Assembly (NCBI GenBank): GCA_012845835.1
Contig: JABAKD010000105.1
Span: 118,205-182,204, forward strand
Origin: Undaria pinnatifida
Taxonomy: Eukaryota; Sar; Phaeophyceae; Laminariales; Alariaceae
Reading direction: 5' to 3'
Length of the DNA stretch: 64,000 nucleotides
Of the stretch, positions 22,170 to 33,028 are shown in pieces. Under the pieces are notes generated by a model. It was not told the origin of the DNA, ran no database searches, and saw nothing but the letters and a program-made list of their open reading frames with translations. The translations under genes and the position numbers were made by a program. Position 1 is the first letter of the stretch, and every line of letters starts with the position of its first letter.

Positions 22170-24498
22170 AGCACATGCGTTAGATGCCATTTTTTGTAGA
22201 CTTCTCTTTTCGGTGGGTCCCATGCTACATTTGCGGGAGGTAACCCTTTAGGTTTGGTTCGGGGGCTGGAGCGGGTACTGTTTTTTGCTGCGGGGGGTAC
22301 CGAGGTTTAAGCGGAAAGGTTTTACCTGATGGGTTGGGTGGGTTGACAAATGGGAGGAATAGAGCCCATGTTGGCTACCTGCCGTCAGAGAGCAAGACCA
22401 AGAGCCACCATATTGGTTGCTAACCCAGCTGGGTTGCTTGGATGGTTCACGCATCTGCCGCAGACTCCGGTTTCGATAGAGGTAACACTTTTGGGTTGAA
22501 ACAAAATCTGCCCAACAGGGCTCCTCTGTCGAACAAAAACGCCTCAAGTGTCGTTGGAGTACCGCATATGTTTCGCAGTTTTGCTTTACATCATGCCCGG
22601 GCCACGGGATTGCTCATGAAGTCTCGTTTTCATTTTTGCTTCCAAACCCGTTTTTTCGGGGGGCAGGTATAGAGGTCCTCGAGTGATCGCCCTCACCATA
22701 TGTTGGGTGCATTTCCATGCACCTCTACTGTAGCTCGCGTCCTTGCCCAGGAGGAGCAAGTCGACCGAGCGGGGTACCCAGGTGTAGCAAGGCGATGTGC
22801 CAAGTCAAGACGCGTGATACGAAAGGGGAGCCGCGTTCTAGCGAAAGCATGTCACATACGGGCTGGAATCCTGTATTCAGGGGCTAGCCAACACCGTCGG
22901 GTGGCCATTTTTGTTGTACAGAATCAGTTGCTATACATCCGGGCAATTGAGTTGTTGTCTCCGGGTTGGAGTTTCACTTACTTCTCGGCGAGAAAATGTT
23001 TGGGTGGGCCGCATAGCCCTCCACGTGGAGAGCCTCCGAATGGTTTGGTTCACCCTAACCGTAGCACGCGTGTAGAGTGCCCACGGGGCGTTGACCACAC
23101 GAACGGCTCCTCCAATACCAGTTGATGTTGGACAAACGTCGAAGGCGTTTCGTTTAATGGTCACCCGACCATAGCATACCTGTAGAGTGACACTGTCGAC
23201 CACTGTCCACGTCGGCCAAACGTTGGTGCTGGACTTGAGCGAAAGGGTTTTCCTCTCGCTTGGGCGTGAAGGTACCCGTCGATGGCTCAGCCTAACACTG
23301 TTGAAGAAATAGAATTGAATCCTCGTCGTAGGGGACGACTTACAACAGAGTGTGTTGATTTTTGTTTTAGATTGGAACGATGTCCGCACTTTTTTCGGAG
23401 ACAAACCCGTTGAATGTATTGTAGTTTACACGTTGCAGTGCCATCGAGGCCTTCATACTCCCAAACAAAATATAATATTGTCGTAATGTTTGTCTAAAAG
23501 CGGAGGCGGCGGCGCAATATAATACGGAAGGCTTCAATTAGTAAATTTCCAAACTCCCTGGCATAAACTTTAGATATGTTGCATTTCGTTTTTTTCTATT
23601 GGCATTTCTTCGACAAAGCTTGCATCGGCAGGAATCACCCAAAAAACAAGCGTCTTACCTTATTGCGTCCGTGACCACGTCTCAGGTTCAAGATAAGAAG
23701 CCAGTCCATGGCGAGTGGGAAAGCCAGTACAACCCCGAAGATATATGCACGCACGGTGAGCACGAGCAATCCTCACGCGTTCTACGACAGCATGTTCCAA
23801 GCACGTTCTGACTGAAGTGTTTTTCGACAGACTGACGGAGCTCCTTGACCCAAAATCGTCGAAAATGCCATCATTGTGTTGCTATATATTGGTTTTTGTC
23901 CACAGTAGTTAGCCCATGTGATTTTTCATCGGGACGCGTTTTCCGATACTTTGTCGAAATCTCAAAACCTGTGTTGCAGGGGGTATTGATTGCCCACCGA
24001 GTCAAGCGTACCACACTTCTCAGTATCGATTTGTAGTGCATGGTGTACACAGAGCAACGCCAAGAGTCTCAGGGAATCCAGAAGCACCTCTACCAACGAT
24101 AGTCATGCGCTCGCAAGAAAACATATGTATCTTGCTTTGTTTGCTTGGTCCGCGACCCAGGAACCTTCGACCCAGCCGGTGTCTTGGACTTGAACAGGCG
24201 GGCGGAACCAGTGATGGCCCGACTCGGCGTGCCAATGGTCCGAGGGTACGATATCACACGAGGTCAGCTGTGGGCTACTCTTCCTGAAGATGGACGGTAA
24301 GCGGATACAAAGCCAACATTTTTGCGCAGCACAACGGAGGTAGAGCAATATTTTGGCCGCATGTCAGAATGTTTTCTGTTTGACGGAGCGGGGCTCCCTA
24401 CCATATTAATAAATTCGTCTGAATTTCCATCTTGTTTGTTAGATATATTGTTTATGGTACCCACGCCATAAAGTTGTTTCTGGGTTCCTCTTTCAGTC
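22170..24498. other. Gene-free stretch with scattered family A and C fragments
   Basis: Family A ends are recognisable near 22475-22500 and 23776-23800, with GACGGAGCTCCTTGACCCAA at about 23833. A short repeated phrase CTAACCGTAGCACGCGTGTA/GACCATAGCATACCTGTAGA lies near 23055 and 23165. No gene recognised. Confidence 0.4.
23776..23965 (-). mobile_element. Family A element, truncated
   Basis: Left end CACGCGTTCTACGACAGCAT, then CTGACGGAGCTCCTTGACCC and AAAATCGTCGAAAATG, a mid-region GCCCATGTGATTTTTCATCG. The right end is missing. Confidence 0.55.
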
Positions 24499-24766
24499 GA
24501 ATGCTACGACAGAGGTGCACCACGTTTTTTCTGTGGTTCGTCGTTTTAGGAGCTTGAGACATGTCTCACAAACTGTTTTGAAGAAGCGTAATACTGCCAC
24601 CGGATGAAACATCCCATGGCCTAGGCATACAACGATAATCTAGGCCTAGGCATACAACGAGAATAAGGGACAAAAGTAAGCTTTTTCCGACGACTTTGGG
24701 TTAAGAAGCGCCGTCAGTATAGAAAATGTTTCGGACTAAAAGTGCTACCTCTGTCGTAGCTCGGGT
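24499..24766 (+). mobile_element. Family A TIR element with internal 23-bp duplication
   Basis: The left end ATGCTACGACAGAGGTGCAC and the right end GTGCTACCTCTGTCGTAGCT pair as inverted repeats. The middle block GGCCTAGGCATACAACGA occurs twice in tandem (about 24619 and 24643), a duplication private to this copy. Confidence 0.75.
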
Positions 24767-25858
24767 CTTAAGTGTCAAATCAAGCACGGGTTTGAGTTGA
24801 GTCGAGGTGTCGAGCTCCATCGGTAAGGAGCCACCTGAACGAAGCGGCGTGACTGTACCGTGGCATGTGTCTCTCGTCACGTTTCCGAGAACATGCTTCG
24901 CGGGGGTCGAATATCTCGTGCCCGTTTGACAAAACAGTGCGCCTAATATAACGTCCCTTTCCCACACTCTTCGCGATCCCATTTTTCCACGAAAATGCTA
25001 AGCGCGAATGCCGTAGACAGCTGTGAATTCACGATATTTCTGTATTCTTGAAGACAAATCCGCACGACCATCCCGTGACGTCCCCTTTACGGGAAAACCG
25101 GTGGTCAACTTCAACCACGGACGCGTGGTACGATGGAGGTAACACTGCTTGGCGGGAAAATAAATGTTCCGATTGGCGGGACTTCTTAACCCCAAAATCG
25201 TCAAAATTTAAAAAAACAAAAAAAACACAAAAAAAAGCGTTTCGTTATGCGCCTAACCCTGACCCTAACCCTCACCCTATTGTAGGCCAATGAATAGTTC
25301 CTCGTGGGGCGCTTCTAACGTAATTCTCCTACTGCAGTCAGCTTCTTGGCCTCAGAAGGCAAAAGAGCTCCTCAACCGGGGGGGCCTCGGTAAAAACAGC
25401 GGTGCGCCTCTACCGGTAGCATGCGCCCATGCATGGCAGCCCAGGCTGGCCTGACCCGACCCCACACCTAACGCTGATCCTGGCCCCCACCCCAACTACT
25501 TTACGACACGCCAGGCACTACCCTGCGATGATACCGGTCGAGCTGAACTCCTTTCTGTCGGAGGTGACCACAGCGTTGCGCGTAGAGCGGCGCGCGTATT
25601 CCACGAGCGGGGCCGACTAGGCCGGTGGTGTGAATGCAGCGCGTCGCACCTGGTTCGATCGACAATTTATGCTCGCCGCAGCCTTAGGTGGTCCGAGTAG
25701 AGTGGCGGGGCGTACGCGGCGCGTGTCACATGCGGATGGCCGGCGCATGTATTCCGTCGAAGTTCTAGCCAGGGCGACTGAGGTGGCGATGTGCGCCGCG
25801 ACTCGAGTTATCTAATTGCGTGTCGAGGGATTGCGTTGGAGGTATTCAAGCAGGGTCG
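24767..25858. other. Gene-free stretch
   Basis: A family A left part in minus direction is at 25131-25215, running into an A-rich tract and then telomere-like hexamers. Open frames at 25429-25815 show no motif I recognise. Confidence 0.4.
25250..25281 (+). repeat. Interstitial telomere-like hexamers
   Basis: TAACCC, TGACCC, TAACCC, TCACCC in a row, after an A-rich tract. This is a degenerate CCCTAA-type array of about four to five units. It may mark a healed break or a chance low-complexity run. Confidence 0.5.
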
Positions 25859-26133
25859 CGCGACCAAGGCTTCGGTAGGGTGGTTACATTTGGAGATTGT
25901 CTTTGCGGCGGCGCAGCGTCTCTTGTACAAGTGACCCCCCCTCTTTCTTGCGGTCTGGAGCTTTCGTTCTTGTTTAGTTTTTCTCAATGGATCCGGTATG
26001 GAACGGCTACGTATCTACGCTTCGGCAAAATGATGATCCAAGTATTTGTTTTCGGTGAGGTACAGAGTCACTCTCGTGGCTTATTAATCCGGCAGGAAAG
26101 AAGGGGGTACCCCCCTCTCCTCAGCCTTGGTAC
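25859..26133 (+). mobile_element. Family C TIR element
   Basis: Starts GACCAAGGCTTCGGTAGGGT and ends CCCCTCTCCTCAGCCTTGGT, which pair as inverted ends. TCTCTTGTACAAGTGACCCC near 25920 and GGTACAGAGTCACTCTCGTG near 26060 correspond to the internal CACTCGCGCGAGTG blocks. Confidence 0.7.
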
Positions 26134-27814
26134 CGGGTAGGGTTGCTGTGTGGATGCAACGCGTCTCCCAGTTTTGTCGAGCGACTGCGGCACCGTAGTT
26201 GCAGCGAAAACTGCCGGAATTGAGAGGGGTTACGCAGTGCGCGTCGTGGTTCGATCAAAGGATTGATGTTCCAGCAGCGGCGGCTAGGTTTATAGTTACG
26301 TGTATGCGGGCGACGCATATTACAACTAGTAGGTAATTGTATGGTCGAGGTGTTTCTGGTGGTTTTTTGACTTCTCACATGAGCAAATTCCATACCTCTT
26401 ACCTGAGATACTGGTTCTGAGTAAATTGAGAGGGTAAAACCAGATGAACGATGCCATGGCCTAGGTTACTTTAAACGAAAGATGCTGCACAACGAAGCTG
26501 AGGACGCTCCGAAGATAGTAAGCGAAGGAGCCCATGTGGTCTAGCAATGGTATACCTTTGTCGTACCACGCGTATGTATGCCGTCGGTTTTCGGTTTGGG
26601 CTTGTACCTATGGGTTTGACTAGCGTGGGTGGTGAGTGCGCGGCACGCCTCCTGGTGTGATCATGGGAATTAAATTCATCGGGGCCGACATCGGTGGCGA
26701 AGCGCTCGCCGCGAGTCTCTCTGTTCGGTCGAATGATCGCCCCGCCGTAGGTGCACCGAAGACGGCTGGGTGGCGATGTGTTCTCCGCCCGTCTTGGCTT
26801 GATCAATGGATTGACACAAGGTAGTGCCATCGGGGCCGGGTAGGGTCGTGAAACTTACGCAGCGCGTCTTATCTTACTCGGTCGCGGGGGGGTTGGTGTT
26901 TACGTTTGGGGTCAGCTATATCCGTCAGGATCGTCGTCGTAGCATTTCCCGGCACCAAGGTGTGGCTAAGAGTATAAAATAACCACACGGTCCCGCACCG
27001 TAGGGCCATATTCAAGGGGAAATTGTGTTGCCGTTAACGTTATGTCAGTATTTCGTTGGGGGGGTCTTTGGGAGGTTAGAGATGCTGGGGGGCACAATGT
27101 GTTGTTCATCGCTGACGCTAAGGGGGCGACGAAATAATGGTGGTAGATATGCCGCCACGTGTTGCCGCGAGTGTTAAGTTCTTTCGGCACATGATTTCCC
27201 ACGGGGTTACGACTTCAAGTGATGGCATCCTCGTGTTTAATGTAGTGAATTGTGAATTTGGTGACTGGCGTGGGTTCTCCCCTGCAAGTGGTCGGGGAGG
27301 GGGGTGACTTAATTCATTCGCGACACCAAGGTGATGCCCCAATTACTTGGGCCCACCTCGCAATATTTTGAAAGTGTTTGATACGGTCCGAACCCACCAT
27401 GGGTTTCCGTATCTGAAAGCCGTCGTTGCTGATATAAATACATCGCCAAGGACAGGTGTCCTAGGATGAGCAAGTGCTACCCCTCTTCGGCAACACGCCT
27501 CAACATCACCGGCACACGAACTCATTCGCTTTGAATACCTCGGATTCTGCGACAAGAACCTTGTTCGTCGTCAATATGTCTATCCATGGCAAGGCATCTT
27601 ACAAGTCCGAAGCCTACGAAGAGCTGGTCGGCACGCCCGCGGGAACCACTGCACCGCTTTTATACAAACGTCTGTTCAGACGCGAAGCAGTGCTGAGAGC
27701 GACGAACTAACGCTGCGGTAGAGGCCTGCAGAAGGCACCCCCAAGTTTCTATCGAGGTGAGATACATGGTACGATAGACGCATGCTAAAGGCACGTTAGA
27801 CGTACTTACTATGT
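26134..27814. other. Gene-free stretch
   Basis: A family A right part is at 26415-26575 (GATGCCATGGCCTAGG, then GGAGCCCATG and a TTTGTCGTACCACGCGTATG end). Open frames such as 27474-27710 have no recognised domain. Confidence 0.4.
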
Positions 27815-28069
27815 AACGCATGCTACCATAGAGGTAGCATTTCTGTCTTTTTTTTTTCTGAATGACGGGCTTCTTAACACGAATTCGTCGGATACGAACG
27901 ACTTTATCTTGTGCGTGATTCTCGTTGTGTGCTTAGGCCACGGGATTTTCATCCGGCATGGTAGCAGATTTTTTTTTTCCCACAAATCAGTTTTTGGGAG
28001 AGGTCTCAAGCTCCCAAACTCTGGGGAACCCCAGAAAGAAAAAGGTTCACCTCTATCGTAGCAAGCGTC
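27815..28069 (-). mobile_element. Family A TIR element, well preserved
   Basis: Ends ACGCATGCTACCATAGAGGT and CACCTCTATCGTAGCAAGCG. Contains TGAATGACGGGCTTCTTAAC, CGAATTCGTCGG, TGTGTGCTTAGGCCACGGGA, ATTTTCATCCGGCATGGTAG and GGGAGAGGTCTCAAGCTCCC in reverse family order. A family C-like piece follows directly at 28075-28270. Confidence 0.8.
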
Positions 28070-28362
28070 TTTTGGGGGATTTTTTTGGGGCAGTGACCCG
28101 CCTCTTCCCTTGCGGTCGTGGGCGTTTTCGTGGTTCTTTAATTTTGCGAGATGAATCGGCACTCGAACGTTGAGGCACACAAAACTGCCCCATGTAAATC
28201 GCCTAAAGATTGTTTTTATTAGCGAGGTGCAAAGTCACTTGTGGGAGTGGGGAAATCCAGGTAGGGTCCCCCCCCCCCCCGCCCCCCGCCCCCCGCCCCC
28301 CCGACCATTTCTTTGGCATAAAGTGTCTATAGGTTGACTAACTTGTATCTGGGGCTACTCTG

Positions 28363-28619
28363 GCGCGTGCTACGGTAGGAGTAACGCTTTTCGGCCAAAC
28401 TATGTTCTGAATTTGACCAGGTTCTTTCACCCTACTTCGTCGGGAATGTTATTCGTGCTTTGTAACATCAATAACTTTATACCTATGCCATGGTTTCGGT
28501 CATAAGGGGATGAAATTTCACGTTACTCAAAACATGGATTTGGACGAGGTGTCGAGATCCTCAAGTGGTTAGGAGCCTCAGAACACACACATCGTGCACA
28601 TTTGTCGTAGCCTGTGTCC
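28363..28619 (-). mobile_element. Family A TIR element, degenerate
   Basis: GCGCGTGCTACGGTAGGAGT at the left, CTACTTCGTCGGGAATG, CTATGCCATGG, GTCGAGATCCTCAAGTGG and a right end TTTGTCGTAGCCTGTGTC. Confidence 0.6.
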
Positions 28620-28915
28620 TAGCCTGAGGCGCTCTAAACACCACCACCACCTAAAAAACTGATTTCGAGCAAACTGAGAATGCCAGCCGGTGAACAAGCC
28701 CATGGCCTAGGTACGCAAACAAATAGGAATGACTCTCCGACGATTACGGTTTATGGAATCCTATATCTCTAATGTGTTCAAGCCGGTGGGGTGCTCTCTG
28801 GGGAGCTTTCGTGTACAGTAAACTAGAGCTATTCGATGGCCAGCAATCTCTCTCATTGAGTCTTATTCAATCTACTCTCCGAACCGGAGAAATACTCTTA
28901 TTGGATCTTTTTTTT

Positions 28916-29839
28916 TTAGACCACAAGGGCGAAATCGGTGCCCAGCGCGTCCGAAACGCGATAATCCTCAACACTCCCACGGAACGCGCCATACCCTTTC
29001 ATAATCTCGCGACCATTTTCATCAAATACAGGTCGCGCGGTTTCTCCTAGAATGCCCGATAGGTGCTCGTTATCCAGGATCAAGCCGGTGAGACCCACAT
29101 CCATTTGCCAGAAATCCATGTATGGTAGCACCCGCCCGTCCCAAGCCACCCCACCGCTTGTCTGGAACCCTAACCCTACGTTAAGGCGCACATCTACGAT
29201 GGGTGTCACGATCTTGAAAACCGTGTGAATGGATTGGACGTCTTCTAAACCGTTAAGGGAGATGTATTCCGCGCACCACCCCGGCGCCGCCATACGATCA
29301 AATCCTAAGACCCACTCTTCAAAAGTCTCGTTACTAAGCTCGCGTCCTCCTCCGAGCATTTCTGCGTACATTTTCGCCCAGAGCCTCTGGCCCCCAAACT
29401 GGCGACACTCTATGGGTAAATTTGTGGCGGAGACCTCGATGCCTTCCGTGACGATCTCGTCCCGCATTGGGACAAGAAGTGAGTCGGCTGTTTCCTCCCC
29501 ATCTACGAACGTTTGAAGGCCTCCATCCGCGAGACATACGGCAACGCCCTCCGGGCAGCCCGGGGTTTCGATGGTGTAGGCGTTCTTAACCTCTAGAACA
29601 AAAGATTTTCCCTCTGTCATTACGCTCACTCCGGTGACGAGTTGCCGTGTGGGGAACTCCTCCGGCAGCGGGGCTGTGAGACGGACGTTCACATGGAGGT
29701 TGACGGTGCTGTCCGCGATCAAGCTGTACCAGCCACCGTCGACTCCGGACCAATTTATTTTTTGACCGCGCAGTCCCTGCATGTGGGGATCCCCGCAGAG
29801 ACTGCTTCCATCCGGGCACGCTGCGCCATCCACGAACAG
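28916..29839 (-). CDS. GDPH-type secreted-protein-like gene, 3' exon
   Basis: Longest convincing host coding region: about 308 codons open on the minus strand, ending at a TAA (28916-28918). Seen: CPDGSSLCGDPHMQGLRGQ near the start, then a WSGVDGGWYSLI block, LHVNVRLTAPLPEEF, two Cys-containing loops (TPGCPEGVAVCLADGG), LPIECRQFGGQRLWAKMY and, near the end, GAFRGSVEDYRVS. The GDPH-x-xGxxG start resembles the von Willebrand D-like and root-cap-like families of secreted proteins, and I recall such multigene families in brown algae. That is memory, not a search. A TGA at 29840-29842 closes the frame upstream and no ATG lies before the domain. A GCGCAG acceptor near 29825 suggests that a 5' exon with the signal peptide lies further right. 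No frameshift is visible. Molecular function is unknown. Confidence 0.65.
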   Translation of the reverse strand: MFVDGAACPDGSSLCGDPHMQGLRGQKINWSGVDGGWYSLIADSTVNLHVNVRLTAPLPEEFPTRQLVTGVSVMTEGKSFVLEVKNAYTIETPGCPEGVAVCLADGGLQTFVDGEETADSLLVPMRDEIVTEGIEVSATNLPIECRQFGGQRLWAKMYAEMLGGGRELSNETFEEWVLGFDRMAAPGWCAEYISLNGLEDVQSIHTVFKIVTPIVDVRLNVGLGFQTSGGVAWDGRVLPYMDFWQMDVGLTGLILDNEHLSGILGETARPVFDENGREIMKGYGAFRGSVEDYRVSDALGTDFALVV

Positions 29840-29842
29840 TCA

Positions 29843-30206
29843 CATGGTTGCGCGAATACAATGGGCATTACGCGACGTGGGAAACTTGCACTTATTTGGT
29901 CTAAACGTAGCAGCAGGTACCACGGGGGCGGCACATGCGTCGTATATTTAAAACTATGATCGCCGTAGTATCGCGCGATAACAGTTATTGCAAGTGGGGA
30001 TCGCCACAGATATACGGGTAACATCTGGAGACGCTAGCGGTGGCGAAAATATTGTCGAGGAAACATAAACGGTATGACGGTGGCAAGGCCATTGGTTAAT
30101 ATATTACGCTTGACAACACGTGCTATCATGAGGCGTAACAAGATGCGGCCCTGGTATGGTGCAGACATCGATGAACTACCTGCTGTAGAAGAACAAAACG
30201 TGTAAA
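29843..30206. other. Upstream region of the GDPH-type gene
   Basis: Should contain an intron and first exon if the gene is complete. I could not identify a signal-peptide exon here with confidence. Confidence 0.3.
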
Positions 30207-30441
30207 CACGCGCCACCGTAGGGTTGCGAATTTTCTGCAAGACTCTTCAAATCAGGAGCTCTACCGCCCAACCCAAACGATTCCGAAAAATGTGAAGGGG
30301 CAACACGATGAACTATCACATGGCCTTGGTATCGAAAAACAAATTGCGTAACAAGCATGACACATTTCGGCGACTTTGAGTTACGGAGCTCCGTCATTCA
30401 GAAAACGCTCTAGCGAAAACGAACACTATCTTAGCACGCGC
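30207..30441 (+). mobile_element. Family A TIR element, degenerate
   Basis: CGCGCCACCGTAGGGTTG at the left, CTCTTCAAATCAGGAGCTCT, ACACGATGAACTATCACATGG, TTCGGCGACTTTGAGTTACG, GAGCTCCGTCATTCAG and a right end ATCTTAGCACGCGCATG. Confidence 0.6.
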
Positions 30442-30714
30442 ATGTCGCGTATTGTCGCACTCACCATTTGTTTAATCATTGCAAGTTATGCATCCTGGAC
30501 AACGTGTGCACGCTTTGACCTTTCCTATCCACTACCAGTTGCAGTTCATTTGGATTAGTTTGCCACGTGTCTACGTTATCGTAGCAAGTGGCGTGAGATG
30601 ACACTCGTATACGGCGCCTAGGGAGATGATGGAAGTCATTGTGTACTAGTAATTGCCAAATACGAAGAACATGACAGCGACACTAGCAGCAGCAACACGC
30701 TGCAATAATTCAAA

Positions 30715-30855
30715 ACATATATGAATACCAGCAACAACAATAATTAACAACCACGATAACAACAACAGCAACAGCAACAACAGCAACAACAACAGCAACA
30801 ACGACAACAACAATAACAACCGCAACAACGACAGCAACCTAATAACAGCAACGAA
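30715..30855 (+). repeat. CAA/CAG microsatellite
   Basis: About 140 bp of CAA with interspersed CAG and TAA triplets. The Leu-rich antisense frame across it is an artefact. Confidence 0.9.
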
Positions 30856-30859
30856 AAGT

Positions 30860-31560
30860 CGGAAAACTTGCTTATACACTACTCTATACCAAGGTACTTG
30901 ATTGTCGGATTGTCGTGAGCAGAACCTTTGGCCAATGACAACATCACACCTTTCGATTCTTCAGTAGGACGCGGAGATGCAGGCGTAAGAAGGCGTAAGG
31001 TATCAGGGACGCGGTTGGGGGAACACCCGAGGGGAAACACGAGGAGTTAAGTGTTAAAGGCAAACAACTGCGCCACCAGAGAAAATTCGCCGGCGGCAAG
31101 AAGTTTACTGATGGGTTGACGATGCCTTTGGGCCTTCTTAGCTGCATAGATCGAGCTACAGAACAACTCCGATGTCGTAGGCTAACAGGGTACCCGCTCT
31201 CAAGACGTTCGGTCCCAAGACATTGGTGGTCGATTTCTCAAGACGCGGGAATAGTACATCGCAGTACGAACCACTCTGTGCAACGCCCGAACGCCACACG
31301 CAACGTGTTCGTCTACATCACTCCCGCCTTGTTGCAGATATGTTATTTGTCCGTCTGTTATTTCGTTCGTGACATCTGGCGTGGTTTCGTCACACAAATG
31401 CTCGTAGCAAACGCCGGCAATGTGATGGTCCCTTTTTAGGGACCTGGGGTCCCTAATGGAGTGTTTCGTCCACTCAAACAATATTCCAGCCCTCTTAAAG
31501 TGCAAAGCAACCTTAGAAAAACGGCGCAGACATATTTGATGACCGCATATACCCTATTAC
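30860..31560. other. Gene-free stretch or part of a decayed gene
   Basis: A minus-strand frame at 31200-31505 contains CDETTPDVTNEITDGQITYL, which could belong to the gene relic immediately to the right, but no domain is recognised. Confidence 0.25.
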
Positions 31561-31567
31561 ACGAATG

Positions 31568-32431
31568 TCACAGAACAAACGATTTGATTCGCCACGCGCG
31601 AGGAACGACGCAACCAGGAAACAAGGCAAATACCATCGACGTCTGCACGATTCTTCGGACCAACGTGATCATGACTCCAGTGGCGGCCAGCAAGCAGCTC
31701 AACACCTTACTATAATAGTATAACTCGCGGATTTCTACGAAAACAGAGGCCGGATTTTCCGATGGCTTTACCTCGAAGCTAGCGTAACCTTGCACACCTA
31801 GTGCGAGAGTGACGTAGAGCACAGCACGGGCCAAGGCCTGCGGCATACGCTTGACAGTGTAGCCGTCGGTGGTCGTCGCACTTATCCGTGAATAGCATGA
31901 GCGAAGGCTCATGTCGACGAAGTTCGCAAACGTGCGAAGGGGCCGACCCTAATCCATTGCAACAACAAATCGTCGAAAAGGCTGTGCCTACAGCAACTCG
32001 ACGACAAGTCTGGTCTATCGCCCCCTTAACATTGCTCCGGGGACGTGTCTGGGAGCATCGCAGTTCGAGCTAGTGTGGAGACCTGGGCTACGCGACAGTA
32101 CAACTCGCGACAGGGCAAAATCAGTTATTGTCAAATGGCTCGCACCGCAATGGAGGACTCCGTTTGAGTCGGCCCCGCAAGTACCGTCGACTTGTTTCAT
32201 CGACATGTTGTGGTAGTCACATTCCTGCGGCGAAGGACAAGGAGAAATACGAGACGAAACAGACACATACATGCTGAAGTTCGCCGTGAAAAGGCACAAT
32301 TGGCATCCTCCCGGGTACACCCTATTCACGCAGACTTGTGCTCCAGGAATCGGTACGCGTAGATATTCGGCAAGACCACGCGCAGGCTTCACCACGGCCA
32401 CTTGTGACCGTAAATATAGAAAGCCATTCAC
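31568..32431 (-). pseudogene. Cys-rich gene relic with GPS-like motif and hydrophobic segments
   Basis: Two minus-strand frames in transcript order. The first (32431-32015) has VPIPGAQVCVNRVYPGGCQL, several Cys residues, and DGTCGADSNGVLHCGASHLT followed by ITDFAL. A Cys followed by HLTxxFA is the hallmark of the GPS cleavage motif in GAIN-domain and polycystin-like membrane proteins. The usual upstream Trp and Cys spacing is only partly met. The second frame (31912-31568) has hydrophobic segments (ARAVLYVTLALGVQGYAS and SCLLAATGVMITLV) that could be membrane helices. An intron or a frameshift must separate the two. No ATG start is evident and the end is not secure. I call it a gene relic of possible membrane-receptor type, with low certainty. 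Confidence 0.3.
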
Positions 32432-32760
32432 ACGATGGTCCTGAGAAAAAAGCGGGCTACGTCCCCTGCTGCTTCAGTAGGGCAAGCATCTTCTGCATAA
32501 TAATATATTTTCTGGGCGTCGGGTCTCTTTACCCATACTCGTATAAATGGCATTCTGATTCATCTCGCATAGTAGGGGTTACTCATCATGGGCAAACACT
32601 CGTGACCGATTGAGCTCCATGGACTAAGTGTGGAGCTATCGATTAGTATGGGAATTTTATGAGTAAATATGTTTTAGGACTAGGGCATAAAGATGTTGTT
32701 CGGGCATGCAGATGTTGTTTGGGTTGCGCGAGGGAAGGTCTTCAAATAACTCATCTTCCG

Positions 32761-33028
32761 ATGCGTACTACCGTAGAGGCATCACGTTTCGTCTGAAATG
32801 GTTCCTGAATGACGGAACTCCTTGACCAAAAATCGTCGTAAATTGGACAATTAACTTGTTCATGATCATCTTTATATACCTAGGCCATGAGGACTTTTCA
32901 TCTTGTACATTGCAGTTTCATTTTTCATAAAAATTCAGCTATTTTTTTGTTAATAAGGGCATGTATTGACCTCTCCTAAAGTGAGAAATCCCAGGAAAAA
33001 AATGCGCACCTCTATCGTAGCAAGCGTC
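32761..33028 (-). mobile_element. Family A TIR element
   Basis: ATGCGTACTACCGTAGAGGC at the left and CACCTCTATCGTAGCAAGCG at the right. GACGGAACTCCTTGACC, AAAATCGTCGTAAATTGG, TATACCTAGGCCATGAGGA and a GACCTCTCCTAAAGTGAGAA block lie between them. Confidence 0.75.

Noticed and set aside
30646-30879. Leu-rich hydrophobic frame resembling a membrane helix
   Set aside because: Antisense translation of the CAA/CAG microsatellite.
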